From Kitasatospora atroaurantiaca (lineage in GTDB: Bacteria; Actinomycetota; Actinomycetes; Streptomycetales; Streptomycetaceae), in assembly GCF_007828955.1 (NCBI RefSeq), contig NZ_VIVR01000001.1, positions 6,758,001-6,822,000 on the forward strand: 64,000 bases of DNA, written 5' to 3'. The position numbers and the translations under genes were made by a program. Positions within the stretch are counted from its first letter, which is position 1. Each line of letters opens with the position of its first letter. Of this stretch, positions 50,300-58,896 are shown piece by piece. The notes under the pieces were generated by a model. The model was not told the DNA's origin, did not search any database, and saw only the letters and a list, made by a program, of their open reading frames with translations.

Positions 50300-51895
50300 T
50301 CAGCTGACGTTGACCGCGCTCCAGGCGGCGGCGATCGCGTTGTACTCGGCGCTGCCGGTGCCGTAGAGGTCACTGGCGGCGCTCAGGGAGGCGGCCCTGG
50401 CGCCCTTGTAGGTGGTGGTGGACGTCATGTAGACGGTCAGCGCCCGGTACCAGATGGCGGCCACCTTCTGGTTGCCGATGCCGGTGACCGTGGAGCTGTT
50501 GCAGGTCGGGCTGTTGTACGTGAAGCCGTTGATGGTCTTCGTGCCGCTGCCCTCGCTGGCCAGGTAGAACCAGTGGTTGCCGACGCCCGAGGAGTTGTGC
50601 ACGTCGAGCCGGCCCACCTTGGTGGACCAGCAGTCGGCCGAGCGGCCGTCCAGCGACGGCTTGTCGAAGCGGCGCAGCCACGGCGGGGTGGACTGGTCGC
50701 TGAACAGGTAGTCCGGGGTGTCGACGGCGTTGTTGGCGTACCACTCGACCATGGTGCCGAAGATGTCGCTGGTGGCCTCGTTGAGGCCGCCGGACTCGCC
50801 GCTGTAGCGCAGGTTGGCGGTGGCGCTGGTGACACCGTGGGTCATCTCGTGGCCCATGGTGTCGAGGTCGACCTGCTCGGGGTCGGTGGTGCCGTTGCCG
50901 TCGCCGGTCATCATGCAGAAGCAGGCGTCCGACCACTGGGCGTTGTCCCAGTTGGTGCCGACGTGGACGAAGACGGTAGCGCCCCGGCCGTCGTTCTTGA
51001 TGCCGCTCCGGCCGAAGGTGTTCTTGTAGTAGTCGTACGTCCAGGCGGTGTTGGCGTGGGCGTCGACAGCGGCGGTGGCGCGGTCGGTGGAGAACTTCTT
51101 GCCGTCGCCCCAGAGGTTGTCGGCGTCGGTGTACAGCGTGCCGGAGCTCGCCTTGACGCTGCTCGACGAGAGGTTGTGCGCGTCCTTGGTGGTGTGGCCG
51201 CGGACCGGGTCGATCAGCGCGAAGGTGCCGTCGGCCTGCTGGGTGGTGCTGATGGAGATGTCGCCGGTGTACTCGGAGTGGCCGGTGCCGGTCGCCTCGT
51301 GCTCGGCGTCGAGCTGCTCGATCTCCTCGCCGGTGGTGGCGTCGGTGACGACGATTTTGCCGGACGGCTGACCCTGCTTGCCGAGGCCGCTGACGGTGGT
51401 CTGCCAGGCCAGGCGCGCCGTGCCGTCGGCCGCCCAGACGACCAGCTGGGGCACGGAGGTGGCCGCGCTGATGCCGGGCACCGCGCTCAGCGCGTGCGCC
51501 GCGCCGGCCTTGGCCGGGATGCTCGGGACAGTGGACTTGACGACCGGGCTGTGACCCTTGGCCCGCGAGGAGTCCTTGAGTCTGCCGCGCGCGTCCTGAT
51601 GCACCACCAGGTCACCGCCGATGACCGGCAGGCCCTGGTAGGTACGGTCGAACCGCACGTGCTGGATGCCGTCCGCGTCGACGATCACGTCCTTGACCTG
51701 AAGGTCCTGGCCCGCGCCGAAGCCGAACAGCTCGGCGTTGCGCGAGACATTGGTCTTGGCGTGGGCTATCGCGGCGTCGCGGACCGAGACGGCGTTGGCG
51801 GAGCCGGTCTGGACTCCGGCGGCAACAAGGGCGGCGACGGCCGCCAGGGCGCCGGCCGTGAGGGTGCGGCGGCGCGAAGAGGAGGTGGGGCTCAC
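50300..51895 (-). CDS. Secreted M4 (thermolysin-like) metallopeptidase
   Basis: The 531-residue preproprotein has a signal peptide (SSSRRRTLTAGALAAVAALVAAG ... GSANA). A propeptide with FTP-like features follows (RFDRTYQGLPVIGGDLVVHQ). The catalytic domain has H349-E-M-T-H353 (MGHEMTHGVTSATANL) and the third zinc ligand E373 in GGLNEATSDIFGTM. Other M4 marks are GDGNGTTDPEQVDLDTMGHE and SSGVGNHWFYLAS. It is secreted and self-processed, degrading proteins in the medium. GTG 51895 follows CTGGAG by 6 nt and gives a normal signal; the frame is open to 51988. Confidence 0.95.
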   Translation of the reverse strand: MSPTSSSRRRTLTAGALAAVAALVAAGVQTGSANAVSVRDAAIAHAKTNVSRNAELFGFGAGQDLQVKDVIVDADGIQHVRFDRTYQGLPVIGGDLVVHQDARGRLKDSSRAKGHSPVVKSTVPSIPAKAGAAHALSAVPGISAATSVPQLVVWAADGTARLAWQTTVSGLGKQGQPSGKIVVTDATTGEEIEQLDAEHEATGTGHSEYTGDISISTTQQADGTFALIDPVRGHTTKDAHNLSSSSVKASSGTLYTDADNLWGDGKKFSTDRATAAVDAHANTAWTYDYYKNTFGRSGIKNDGRGATVFVHVGTNWDNAQWSDACFCMMTGDGNGTTDPEQVDLDTMGHEMTHGVTSATANLRYSGESGGLNEATSDIFGTMVEWYANNAVDTPDYLFSDQSTPPWLRRFDKPSLDGRSADCWSTKVGRLDVHNSSGVGNHWFYLASEGSGTKTINGFTYNSPTCNSSTVTGIGNQKVAAIWYRALTVYMTSTTTYKGARAASLSAASDLYGTGSAEYNAIAAAWSAVNVS

Positions 51896-51959
51896 TCTGT
51901 ACTCCAGTCTGGTAGCTGCTGGGTAGCTGGAGCAGAGCTTGGCCGTGAACATACAAACA

Positions 51960-51980
51960 GTTCCATCAACAGTATGGAAC
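51960..51980. promoter_or_regulatory. Inverted repeat upstream of the M4 protease gene
   Basis: GTTCCAT (51960-51966) and ATGGAAC (51974-51980) are perfect 7-bp arms with a 7-bp spacer, 65 bp upstream of the protease start in an AT-richer stretch. It looks like an operator. The rest of the 308-bp gap (51896-52203) shows no gene. Confidence 0.5.
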
Positions 51981-52203
51981 GTCACCATTTCGTTGCCGGG
52001 GAAAGCGGTGAATTGCCAGCGAATCGGGCGCAGTTGAGAGCAGCAAAGAGCAGACCGATGCCTCTCCGGACGTTCGGGGCTCGGAAACCACAGACCAGCC
52101 CTGAACGGCTATCAGCGCGTCCACCCGGCGGGCACGACCCGGCCTGCCCCGCTGTCCCCGCGAGCGCGGGACCCCGGCGTGCGGCGGGGCCCCGCGGAGA
52201 GTG

Positions 52204-53337
52204 TCAGCTGGTCCGGACGAACTCCTCGAGGCGCGGGACGAGCTCGGCGGGGGTCGGCAGGGCGTTCATCGCGGCCCGTACCGCGGCGGCGCCCTTGCGG
52301 AGCCGGTCGTCGCCGAGGAGGGCGTCGAGCAGTTCGGTGTCCACGGCGGTGTCCTCGGCGCGGAGAGCGAAGCCCAGCCCCTCGGCGGCGTCCGCATTGG
52401 TGAAGTGGTCCGCGCCCTGCGGGAGGATCAGCTGCGGGATGCCGACGGCGGCTGCGGTGAGCATGGTGCCCGATCCGCCGTGGTGCACCACCGCGTCGGC
52501 AGACTCCAACAGTTGGGCGAGCGGCACCCAGGGCAGCGGCCGAACGTTGGCGGGCAGGGTGCCCAGCGGCGCGAGGTCGGCGTCGCCGACCGCCAGCAGG
52601 AAGTCGGCGTCGATCCCGGCGGCCTGCTCGATGACCCGGGCGATGGCGCGTACGCCGTCCCAGTCGGTGAGGACGGTGCCGAGGGTGACGGCGACCCGCC
52701 GCCGCGGGCCGCGCGCGGCGAGCTCGGCCGGTACCGTGCCGCCGCCGTTGTACGGGACGTAGCGGACCCGCCACCCGGTGCCGTCGCCGCCGAGCGAGGT
52801 CGGGACGACGTCCAGCACCGTCCGCGCACCGGGGCCCGACAGCCCGCGAGCCCGGTAGTCCTCGGCGAGCACCGCGGCCAGCCGGTCGGCCATCGAAAGC
52901 CCGGACATCACACCGAAGTTGTGCACCACCGCCGGTATCCCGAGCGAGGCCGCCACCAGCGGCGCGGCGGCGTCGAAGGCCGCGTGCACGAGCAGGTCGG
53001 GCCGCCAGACCTCCGCTAGGCCGTGCAGGCTGTCGAGCGCCCGCTGGCCGTGCTCCGCAAAGCCGAGCGAGGCCAGCCGCATCGTCTCCTCCTCCGTACG
53101 GGAGCCGGAAACGTAGTCGGGCTGTGCGGCGACGCGTGCGGCCGCGCTCTGGAACGCGTCCCGCAGGGTGCTGCCGTCGCCGACCTCGACCACCGGCAGG
53201 CCGGTGGCCCGCAGGATGTCGACCGGCTGCCGCCCGGCGAGCAGAACGTCGTGCCCGGCGGAGCGCAGTGCCTGCGCGGTGGGGATCAGAGGGAAGAGGT
53301 GCCCGGCCGCGCCCGGCGCGGCAAAGAGGACTCGCAC
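52204..53337 (-). CDS. GT1-type glycosyltransferase (macrolide/aglycone glycosyltransferase-like)
   Basis: The 377-residue GT-B enzyme begins MRVLFAAPGAAGHLFPLIPT with the acceptor-domain His. It has the C-terminal nucleotide-sugar motif VVHHGGSGTMLTAAAVGIPQL followed by PQGADHFTNADAAE. Such UDP/TDP-sugar transferases decorate polyketide aglycones or inactivate macrolides. No biosynthetic genes are nearby, so a resistance or detoxification role is as likely as biosynthesis. GTG 53337 has GGGAG 9 nt upstream. A 10-bp palindrome lies about 35 bp upstream. Confidence 0.88.
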   Translation of the reverse strand: MRVLFAAPGAAGHLFPLIPTAQALRSAGHDVLLAGRQPVDILRATGLPVVEVGDGSTLRDAFQSAAARVAAQPDYVSGSRTEEETMRLASLGFAEHGQRALDSLHGLAEVWRPDLLVHAAFDAAAPLVAASLGIPAVVHNFGVMSGLSMADRLAAVLAEDYRARGLSGPGARTVLDVVPTSLGGDGTGWRVRYVPYNGGGTVPAELAARGPRRRVAVTLGTVLTDWDGVRAIARVIEQAAGIDADFLLAVGDADLAPLGTLPANVRPLPWVPLAQLLESADAVVHHGGSGTMLTAAAVGIPQLILPQGADHFTNADAAEGLGFALRAEDTAVDTELLDALLGDDRLRKGAAAVRAAMNALPTPAELVPRLEEFVRTS

Positions 53338-53370
53338 GGTGTTGTGCTCCCGTCATGTGTCAGGACATCG

Positions 53371-53389
53371 TCCTCGTTCGAACGAAGGA
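53371..53389. promoter_or_regulatory. Palindrome upstream of the glycosyltransferase gene
   Basis: CGTTCGAACG is a perfect 10-bp palindrome extended by TCC/GGA outside. It is TetR-operator-like in size and lies ~35 bp before the GTG start. The remaining sequence to 53621 shows no gene I can support. Confidence 0.4.
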
Positions 53390-53621
53390 GACACACCATC
53401 AGTTTCACTCCTTTGCAGGAGAATTGCCGACTTCACCGGGATCCGGATCGAGACGCCTCAGGCACTGTCGCCCATCGGCCGATCGTCGCGCGGGGCGTCG
53501 GCGGCGGCATCCGGGCTGGAGCGATGCCCGGAGTGCTCGCCCGGGCACCTTCCACCGTCCCTCATGCGGCCGGGGCCCACGGTTTCCGCCGTCCCGTTCC
53601 GGCCCCGATGACCGCACCGGC

Positions 53622-55958
53622 TCAGAGTCGGTGCAGGACGTCCCCGGGCGGTTCGTGCGCGGCCCGGAGGGCGGGGAGGGCGGTGGCCGCGGAGGCGCCC
53701 GCCACTGCGGTGACGACCAGCAGGGCGAGGGCGAGCGGGGTGGGGGCGTGGGCGAGGCCGGCGCCGATACCGGTGGCGTCGCCCTGGCCGTCGATCAGGG
53801 CGACGGCGAGCGGGACGCCCACTGCCGCGCCCAGCAGCACGCCGAGCAGGGCGACGGCGGCGGACCGGGTCACCACCAGTGCGGTCGCCTGACGTGGGGT
53901 GAGGCCGATGGTGCGCAGCAGGGCGAGGTCCTGGCGGTGGGCGCGCAGGGCGGCGGAGGCGACGGTGAGCAGTTCGGCGAGGGTGATCAGCGCGAGCAGG
54001 GCGACCAGCCCGGCCACGGCGGCGCGCAGGGTGCCGGGTTCGGCGAAGGACGGGGTGGGCCGGACGTCCAGGCGCCCGGGGTAGGCGGCCGCCAGGGCGG
54101 CGCCGACGCGGTGCGCGTCGGCGCCCGGGCGCAGCGCGACCGCGTAGAAGTCGGGCTGCGGGGCCGGGACATTGGCGTCGGCGAGGGTCTCCATGGCGAC
54201 CGAGACCACGCGTCCGCCGCGGTCGGGTTCGATGATCCGGCCGACGACGTGGAGGATGCGCGGCGCGCCGTCGGTGGTGACCCGGGCCCACTGGCCGACC
54301 TTGACGCCGAGCAGATCGAGCGCGCCCTGCCCTGCGACGGCCTCGTTGGTGGCACGGATCGGGCGCCCTTCGACGACGTCGAAGGGGTACGGCCGGTCGG
54401 TGGTGCCGAGCGCCCGCAGGGTGACGGTGCTGGACTGGCCGGGCGCGAGGGCTTCCCGTTCGGCGCCGGGGTGGACGGCGGCGACGTCGGGGTCGGCGGA
54501 GAGTGCGGCGGGCAGCGGGTCCGGTGCGGGGGCGGCGCGGACGCTCAGCGCGGCGGCGTCGCGGCCGCCGGTGGCCGCGCGGTCGAGGCCGTCGAGGGTG
54601 GACCAGGTGGTGAGCGCCAGGATGCAGGCGACCACCGGGACGGCCAGCCGGACGGCGGCCAGTGCGGTACGGCCGCGCCCGCGCAGGGCGCCGCGTACGC
54701 CGAGGACCAGGGCGGGCGGCAGGTGGCGGAGCAGGGCGAGCCTGGCGGCGCGTGGCGGCCGGTCCTCGCCGGGGGTTCCCTCGGCGGGTGGGACGGCCGG
54801 GACGCGGGCGGCGCGCAGGGCGGGTACGGCGGAGGCGACGGCGACGGTGCCGAGGCAGGCCAGGGCGGCGAGCCCGGCGACCGGGCCGGTGCCGAGGACG
54901 TCCCGCCAGGCCGTCCACGGAGTGGCCGAGCCACCGGGTTCGGGGGTGAGGGCGGGCAGCAGCCGAGCGGCGGCGAGGGCACCGAGCCCGCCGAGGAGCA
55001 GGCCGAGGCTTGCCAGCAGGAGATGCTGGAGGACGAACATGCGGGTGATGCCGGCGGGGGTGAAGCCGAGAGCCTTGAGGGTGGCGATGTCGCCGCGGCG
55101 GGCCCGGATGCGGCCGCCGGCGGCGCCGGCGATGGCGAGGGCGGCCGCGAGCAGGGCGGCGAGTCCGCACAGGCCGAGCAGCAGGCCGGCCGGACGGCTC
55201 TCGCGCTCGTGGGAGTCGCGGGCGTCGGTCCAGGTGGCGACGTTGGTGACCTGGTCGCCGCCAAGGGCGTTGACGGCGCGCTGGGCGGTGTAGTCGGCGT
55301 CCGCGGGGTGGGCGAGCCGCAGGCCGACGGCCCGTCCGAGCCGGTCGGGGTCGGGCTGGACGAGGTCGAGGGTGCCCGGCAGGACCCAGGCGAGGCCGGG
55401 CTGCCGGTCGGGGTAGCGGGCGCGGTCGGGGCTGTCGGCGGTGCCGAGGACGGTGAGCGCGTGTTCGCGGCCGCCGGTGCCGCGGACGGTGATCCGGTCG
55501 CCGGCGCGGACCCAGGAGGAGGCCGCGAGCGAGCGTTCCAGGACGACGCCGTCGGGGTGCGCGGGGTCGAGCCAGCCGCCGGTGACCTGGAGCGGGTGGG
55601 AGAGCCCGGCGGGGTCGGCGCCGACGGCGCGCAGTGTGAGCGGGAGCGGGGGGCCGGTGACGGGCGCGCCGTCCCGGCCGGTGAGCTCGGCGGAGGCGGT
55701 CGAGTACGGTCCGGCGACGCCGGTCACGCCGGGAAGGGTCGCGAGGGTGGTGTCGGTGTGCTCGGCGCGGGTCTCGATCCAGACGTGAACGCCGTCGGCG
55801 CGGGCGAACTGGCGCTGCCAGGGCCCGCTCACGGTGTCGAGCAGGGCGCCGGCCAGCAGCAGCGCGGCGGCGGTGCCGGCGGTGGCGAGGACGACGAGCA
55901 GGGCGGGCAGCCGGTGGGACCGGAGGTCCGCGCGTATCCAGCGGAGGGCGGCGCGCAC
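53622..55958 (-). CDS. FtsX-family ABC transporter permease
   Basis: The 778-residue membrane protein has two FtsX-like modules. An N-terminal helix (PALLVVLATAGTAAALLLAGALL) precedes a large extracellular region. Then come helices around LLLGLCGLAALLAAALAIAGAAGG and the paired LQHLLLASLGLLLGGLGALAAARLL. A second module has VVACILALTTWSTL and a C-terminal three-helix block (AAVAGLVALLALITLAELL ... ALLGVLLGAAVGVPLAVALI). MacB-like permeases work with a separate ATPase, here the gene 4 bp upstream. Export of an antibiotic or lipid is possible. GTG 55958 lacks a strong ribosome site, suggesting coupling. Confidence 0.9.
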   Translation of the reverse strand: MRAALRWIRADLRSHRLPALLVVLATAGTAAALLLAGALLDTVSGPWQRQFARADGVHVWIETRAEHTDTTLATLPGVTGVAGPYSTASAELTGRDGAPVTGPPLPLTLRAVGADPAGLSHPLQVTGGWLDPAHPDGVVLERSLAASSWVRAGDRITVRGTGGREHALTVLGTADSPDRARYPDRQPGLAWVLPGTLDLVQPDPDRLGRAVGLRLAHPADADYTAQRAVNALGGDQVTNVATWTDARDSHERESRPAGLLLGLCGLAALLAAALAIAGAAGGRIRARRGDIATLKALGFTPAGITRMFVLQHLLLASLGLLLGGLGALAAARLLPALTPEPGGSATPWTAWRDVLGTGPVAGLAALACLGTVAVASAVPALRAARVPAVPPAEGTPGEDRPPRAARLALLRHLPPALVLGVRGALRGRGRTALAAVRLAVPVVACILALTTWSTLDGLDRAATGGRDAAALSVRAAPAPDPLPAALSADPDVAAVHPGAEREALAPGQSSTVTLRALGTTDRPYPFDVVEGRPIRATNEAVAGQGALDLLGVKVGQWARVTTDGAPRILHVVGRIIEPDRGGRVVSVAMETLADANVPAPQPDFYAVALRPGADAHRVGAALAAAYPGRLDVRPTPSFAEPGTLRAAVAGLVALLALITLAELLTVASAALRAHRQDLALLRTIGLTPRQATALVVTRSAAVALLGVLLGAAVGVPLAVALIDGQGDATGIGAGLAHAPTPLALALLVVTAVAGASAATALPALRAAHEPPGDVLHRL

Positions 55959-55962
55959 GGGA

Positions 55963-56727
55963 TCAGTCGCCCAGGTCGATCACGCCGGCGACGTCGCGGG
56001 CCGGTGCGATGTCGGCGACCCGGGCGTCGTCGGTGATCAGGCCGTCGAAGAGGCTGATGACCCGGTCGGCGCTGCCGGCGACCCGGGCGTCGTGGGTGAC
56101 CAGCACGATGGTCCGGCCCTTCTGGTGGTGGCGGGTGAGCAGGGCGAGCACCTCGCGGGCGCTGCGGCTGTCGAGGCTTCCGGTGGGCTCGTCGGCGAGC
56201 AGCAGGTCGGGTTGGTTGACCAGCGCGCGGGCGAGGGCGGCGCGCTGGCGTTCGCCGCCGGAGAGCGCGGCGGGGGAGGCGGCGGCCCGGTCGGTGAGGC
56301 CGAGTTCGGCGAGCAGCCGTTCCCGGCGTTCGCGGGCGACCCGGGCGCTGTGCCCGGCGAGCAGCGCGGGCAGTTCGATGTTGTCGGCGACGGTGAGGTC
56401 CGAGACGAGGTTGCGGGTCTGGAACACGATGCCTATCCGGCGGCGTCGCAGGACGGCCCAGTCGGCTTCGCGGAGGCTGTCGACGCGCCGCCCGCCGAGG
56501 TGGATCTCGCCGCTGTCGGGTCGCTGGAGGCCGCCGAGCAGGTGGAGCAGGGTGGACTTGCCGGCGCCGGAGGGGCCGGTGATGGCGACGAACTCCCCGG
56601 GCTCGACGGTGAGGTCCACGCCGCGGACGGCCGGCACGTCGGCGCCCGGCCCGGCGCCGCGGTGCGTCTTCGTGAGGCCGGTCGCCCGCAGTACGGGTGC
56701 CGGGGCGTCGGCTTCGCGGCCGTTCAC
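55963..56727 (-). CDS. ABC transporter ATP-binding protein (LolD/MacB type)
   Basis: The 254-residue ATPase has Walker A in GPSGAGKSTLLHLLGGLQRP, Q-loop VFQTRNLVSDLTVADNIELP, signature LSGGERQRAALARALVNQPDLLLADEPTGSLD with Walker B, and the His switch VLVTHDARVAG. It energises the adjacent FtsX permease. GTG 56727 has AGGAGGAT upstream and overlaps the stop of the PadR gene, so the regulator, ATPase and permease form one operon. Confidence 0.95.
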   Translation of the reverse strand: MNGREADAPAPVLRATGLTKTHRGAGPGADVPAVRGVDLTVEPGEFVAITGPSGAGKSTLLHLLGGLQRPDSGEIHLGGRRVDSLREADWAVLRRRRIGIVFQTRNLVSDLTVADNIELPALLAGHSARVARERRERLLAELGLTDRAAASPAALSGGERQRAALARALVNQPDLLLADEPTGSLDSRSAREVLALLTRHHQKGRTIVLVTHDARVAGSADRVISLFDGLITDDARVADIAPARDVAGVIDLGD

Positions 56728-57227
56728 GTCAGATCCTCCTGGCAGCGTTCCAGCCAGTCGAGGTCGGCCTGCAGGTGCAGGACCGCGCCCTCGATGAGCA
56801 GTTGGGAGACCCGGTTGCCGCGTTCCTCGGCCGCCATCCTGTTGAGGCCGCGGATGACGTTGAGGTAATGGCGGCGCTGGTTGTTGATGAGGGTCAGCCG
56901 GTCGGCCAGTTCGGTCTCGGGGGCGAGGACGAGCTTCACGAAGAAGTCGTCGCGGACCCGGGGCCCTTCGGTCGGCTCGGCGAACCATGCGGCCACCGCC
57001 TGGCGGCCGGCCTCGGTGATGGCGTAGACGCGTTTGTCGGGCTTGCCGTCCTGGGCGACGTCCTCGCCTTCGATCAGCCCCGCCTTCTCGAGACGTCCGA
57101 GAGTGACGTAGACCTGGCCGATGTTGGCCCGAGGGTACGCGGCCCCGAAGGTCTGTTCAAGGGCCTGCTTCAGCTCGTAGCCGTGTGCGGGTTCCTTGGC
57201 GAGCAGGGCGAGCAGCGGTAGCCGCAC
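56724..57227 (-). CDS. PadR-family transcriptional regulator
   Basis: The 167-residue protein has the PadR winged helix at the N-terminus (LLALLAKEPAHGYELKQALEQTFG, ANIGQVYVTLGRLEKAGLIEGE, DKRVYAITEAGRQAV). A C-terminal helical dimerisation domain follows (LADRLTLINNQRRHYLNVIRGL). PadR repressors often control their own operon and an adjacent multidrug ABC exporter in response to small molecules. It is the first gene of the regulator-ATPase-permease operon. GTG 57227 is the start. It is divergent from the solute-binding lipoprotein gene. Confidence 0.92.
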   Translation of the reverse strand: MRLPLLALLAKEPAHGYELKQALEQTFGAAYPRANIGQVYVTLGRLEKAGLIEGEDVAQDGKPDKRVYAITEAGRQAVAAWFAEPTEGPRVRDDFFVKLVLAPETELADRLTLINNQRRHYLNVIRGLNRMAAEERGNRVSQLLIEGAVLHLQADLDWLERCQEDLT

Positions 57228-57402
57228 TGCGAGACTCCCCTCCCTTCCCTTTCGACTGTCCGGGCATACTCTGTCGTCAGCGGACGTGGTTCGGCCCGAT
57301 CACACGGTACGCGAGGCGAGCCGTCCGGCCCATCGGGTGCCCGGCTGTGGGCCTCGGCCCGCCGCCGGGGCGGCTGCGGACGCAAGGTTGGAGGTCGGTG
57401 CG

Positions 57403-58668
57403 GTGCGCCGTCGAAGTCTGGGAAAGCTGGCGGGTCTGCTGGCCGGTGTGCTGCTGGCGGGCGGTTGCTCGCTGCCCGGCGACGCGGGCGATGGTGATGC
57501 GTCGGGTACGGGGCCGGTGACGCTGGTCACCGGCCGGGACCGGGCGGGCTATCTGCAGGGCCTGTTGGACACCTGGAACGCCGCGCATCCGCAGGAGCGG
57601 GCGACCCTGGTGGAGTTGCCGGACGCCGCGGACGAGGTACGGGCGCAGCTGGCCGAGGGCCTGTCGCGCGGCAGCGACCGCTTCGACGTGGTGAACCTGG
57701 ACGTGGTGTGGACTGCGGAGTTCGCGCAGCGCGGGTGGATCGCGCCGCTCGACGAGGCGCAGCTCCCGGCCGACCGGCTGCTGCCGGCTGCGGTGGGCAC
57801 CGGGCGGTGGGACGGGCGGCTGTACGCGGTGCCGTTCACGACCAACGTCGGCCTGCTGTACTACCGTTCGGACGTGCTGGAGCAGGAGGGGGAGCGGCCC
57901 CCGCAGACCTGGGCCGACCTGGAACGCCTGGCCAGGACGGTCGCACCCCGCCACGGGCTGGAGGGCTACGCGGGCCAGCTGCTGCCGTACGAGGGGCTGA
58001 CGGTGAACGTGGCGGAGGCGGTGGCCTCGGCGGGCGGGCGGTTCCTGGACGGCAACGGGCAAGTGGCGGTGGACGGTCCGCAGGCCCGCGCCGGGCTCGA
58101 CTTCCTGGCCGGCGGTCTGCGGGACGGCTGGATTCCCCGTGAGGCGCTGGGATTCCGTGAGGAGGAGTCCCGTGAGGCGTTCCAGGACGGGCGGCTGTTG
58201 TTCCTGCGGAGCTGGCCGTACGTCTATCCGCAGGCCGCCGGGCCGGGCTCGAAGGTCGCCGGGAAGTTCGGCGTGGTGCCGCTGCCGGGTCCGCAGGGGG
58301 CCGGTGCCGCGGTCCTCGGCGGTTCGGACCTGGCGGTCGGCTCCGCCTCCCGGCACCAGCGCACGGCCCGCGAGTTGATTCGTTACCTGACCGGCCGCGA
58401 GGTGCAGCGCCGGGTCCTCACCGAGGGCGGCCTGCCGCCGGTGTGGACCGACCTGTACACCGATCCCGAGCTGGTGGGCCGCTATCCGTACCTGCCGGTG
58501 CTGCGACGCGGCCTGGAGACGGCGGTGCAGCGGCCGTCGGTACCCGGCTACCAGCAGCTGAGCCTGGCGATCGGCGCCGCCTCGTACGACGCGCTGCTCG
58601 GACGCACGACGGCCGACGCCGCCGTCTCGCGGATGGCGGCAGATCTGAAGGAGATCGTCGGCCGGTAG
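57403..58668 (+). CDS. Extracellular solute-binding lipoprotein (family 1), orphan
   Basis: The 421-residue lipoprotein has the signal MRRRSLGKLAGLLAGVLLAG and a lipobox LAGGC. The body matches sugar-binding proteins of ABC importers: FDVVNLDVVWTAEFAQRGWIAPLDE, YAVPFTTNVGLLYYRSDVLE and FLRSWPYVYPQA. The ligand is probably a sugar. No permease or ATPase genes accompany it, and the next genes belong to a separate operon beyond a terminator. GTG 57403 is chosen because GGAGG lies 8 nt upstream; the open frame runs 207 bp further upstream without a signal. Confidence 0.9.
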   Translation: MRRRSLGKLAGLLAGVLLAGGCSLPGDAGDGDASGTGPVTLVTGRDRAGYLQGLLDTWNAAHPQERATLVELPDAADEVRAQLAEGLSRGSDRFDVVNLDVVWTAEFAQRGWIAPLDEAQLPADRLLPAAVGTGRWDGRLYAVPFTTNVGLLYYRSDVLEQEGERPPQTWADLERLARTVAPRHGLEGYAGQLLPYEGLTVNVAEAVASAGGRFLDGNGQVAVDGPQARAGLDFLAGGLRDGWIPREALGFREEESREAFQDGRLLFLRSWPYVYPQAAGPGSKVAGKFGVVPLPGPQGAGAAVLGGSDLAVGSASRHQRTARELIRYLTGREVQRRVLTEGGLPPVWTDLYTDPELVGRYPYLPVLRRGLETAVQRPSVPGYQQLSLAIGAASYDALLGRTTADAAVSRMAADLKEIVGR

Positions 58669-58690
58669 GCGCTCGCGCTGTCCTGCCCAG

Positions 58691-58735
58691 CCTCCCGATA
58701 CTTACTTGTTAAGTATCGGGAGGCTTTCTTTTTGT
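58691..58735 (+). terminator. Intrinsic terminator with T-tract
   Basis: A 14-bp perfect stem (CCTCCCGATACTTA / TAAGTATCGGGAGG) with a 5-nt loop is followed by CTTTCTTTTTG. It is a textbook rho-independent terminator, rare in such GC-rich DNA. Confidence 0.95.
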
Positions 58736-58896
58736 CCGTAAGTGTCCCAATTCAAGCAGATAGTTAACGCGCCGGTACCCCTGGACGTCACCTTCGTGCA
58801 TACATAACATGCATGCATCCCCGCTGCCTCGGACGGCATGGGCGGGGACCGTGCGACTCGCACGGCCGCTGTGCCGTGCTCTCTCTGAGGTGACTC

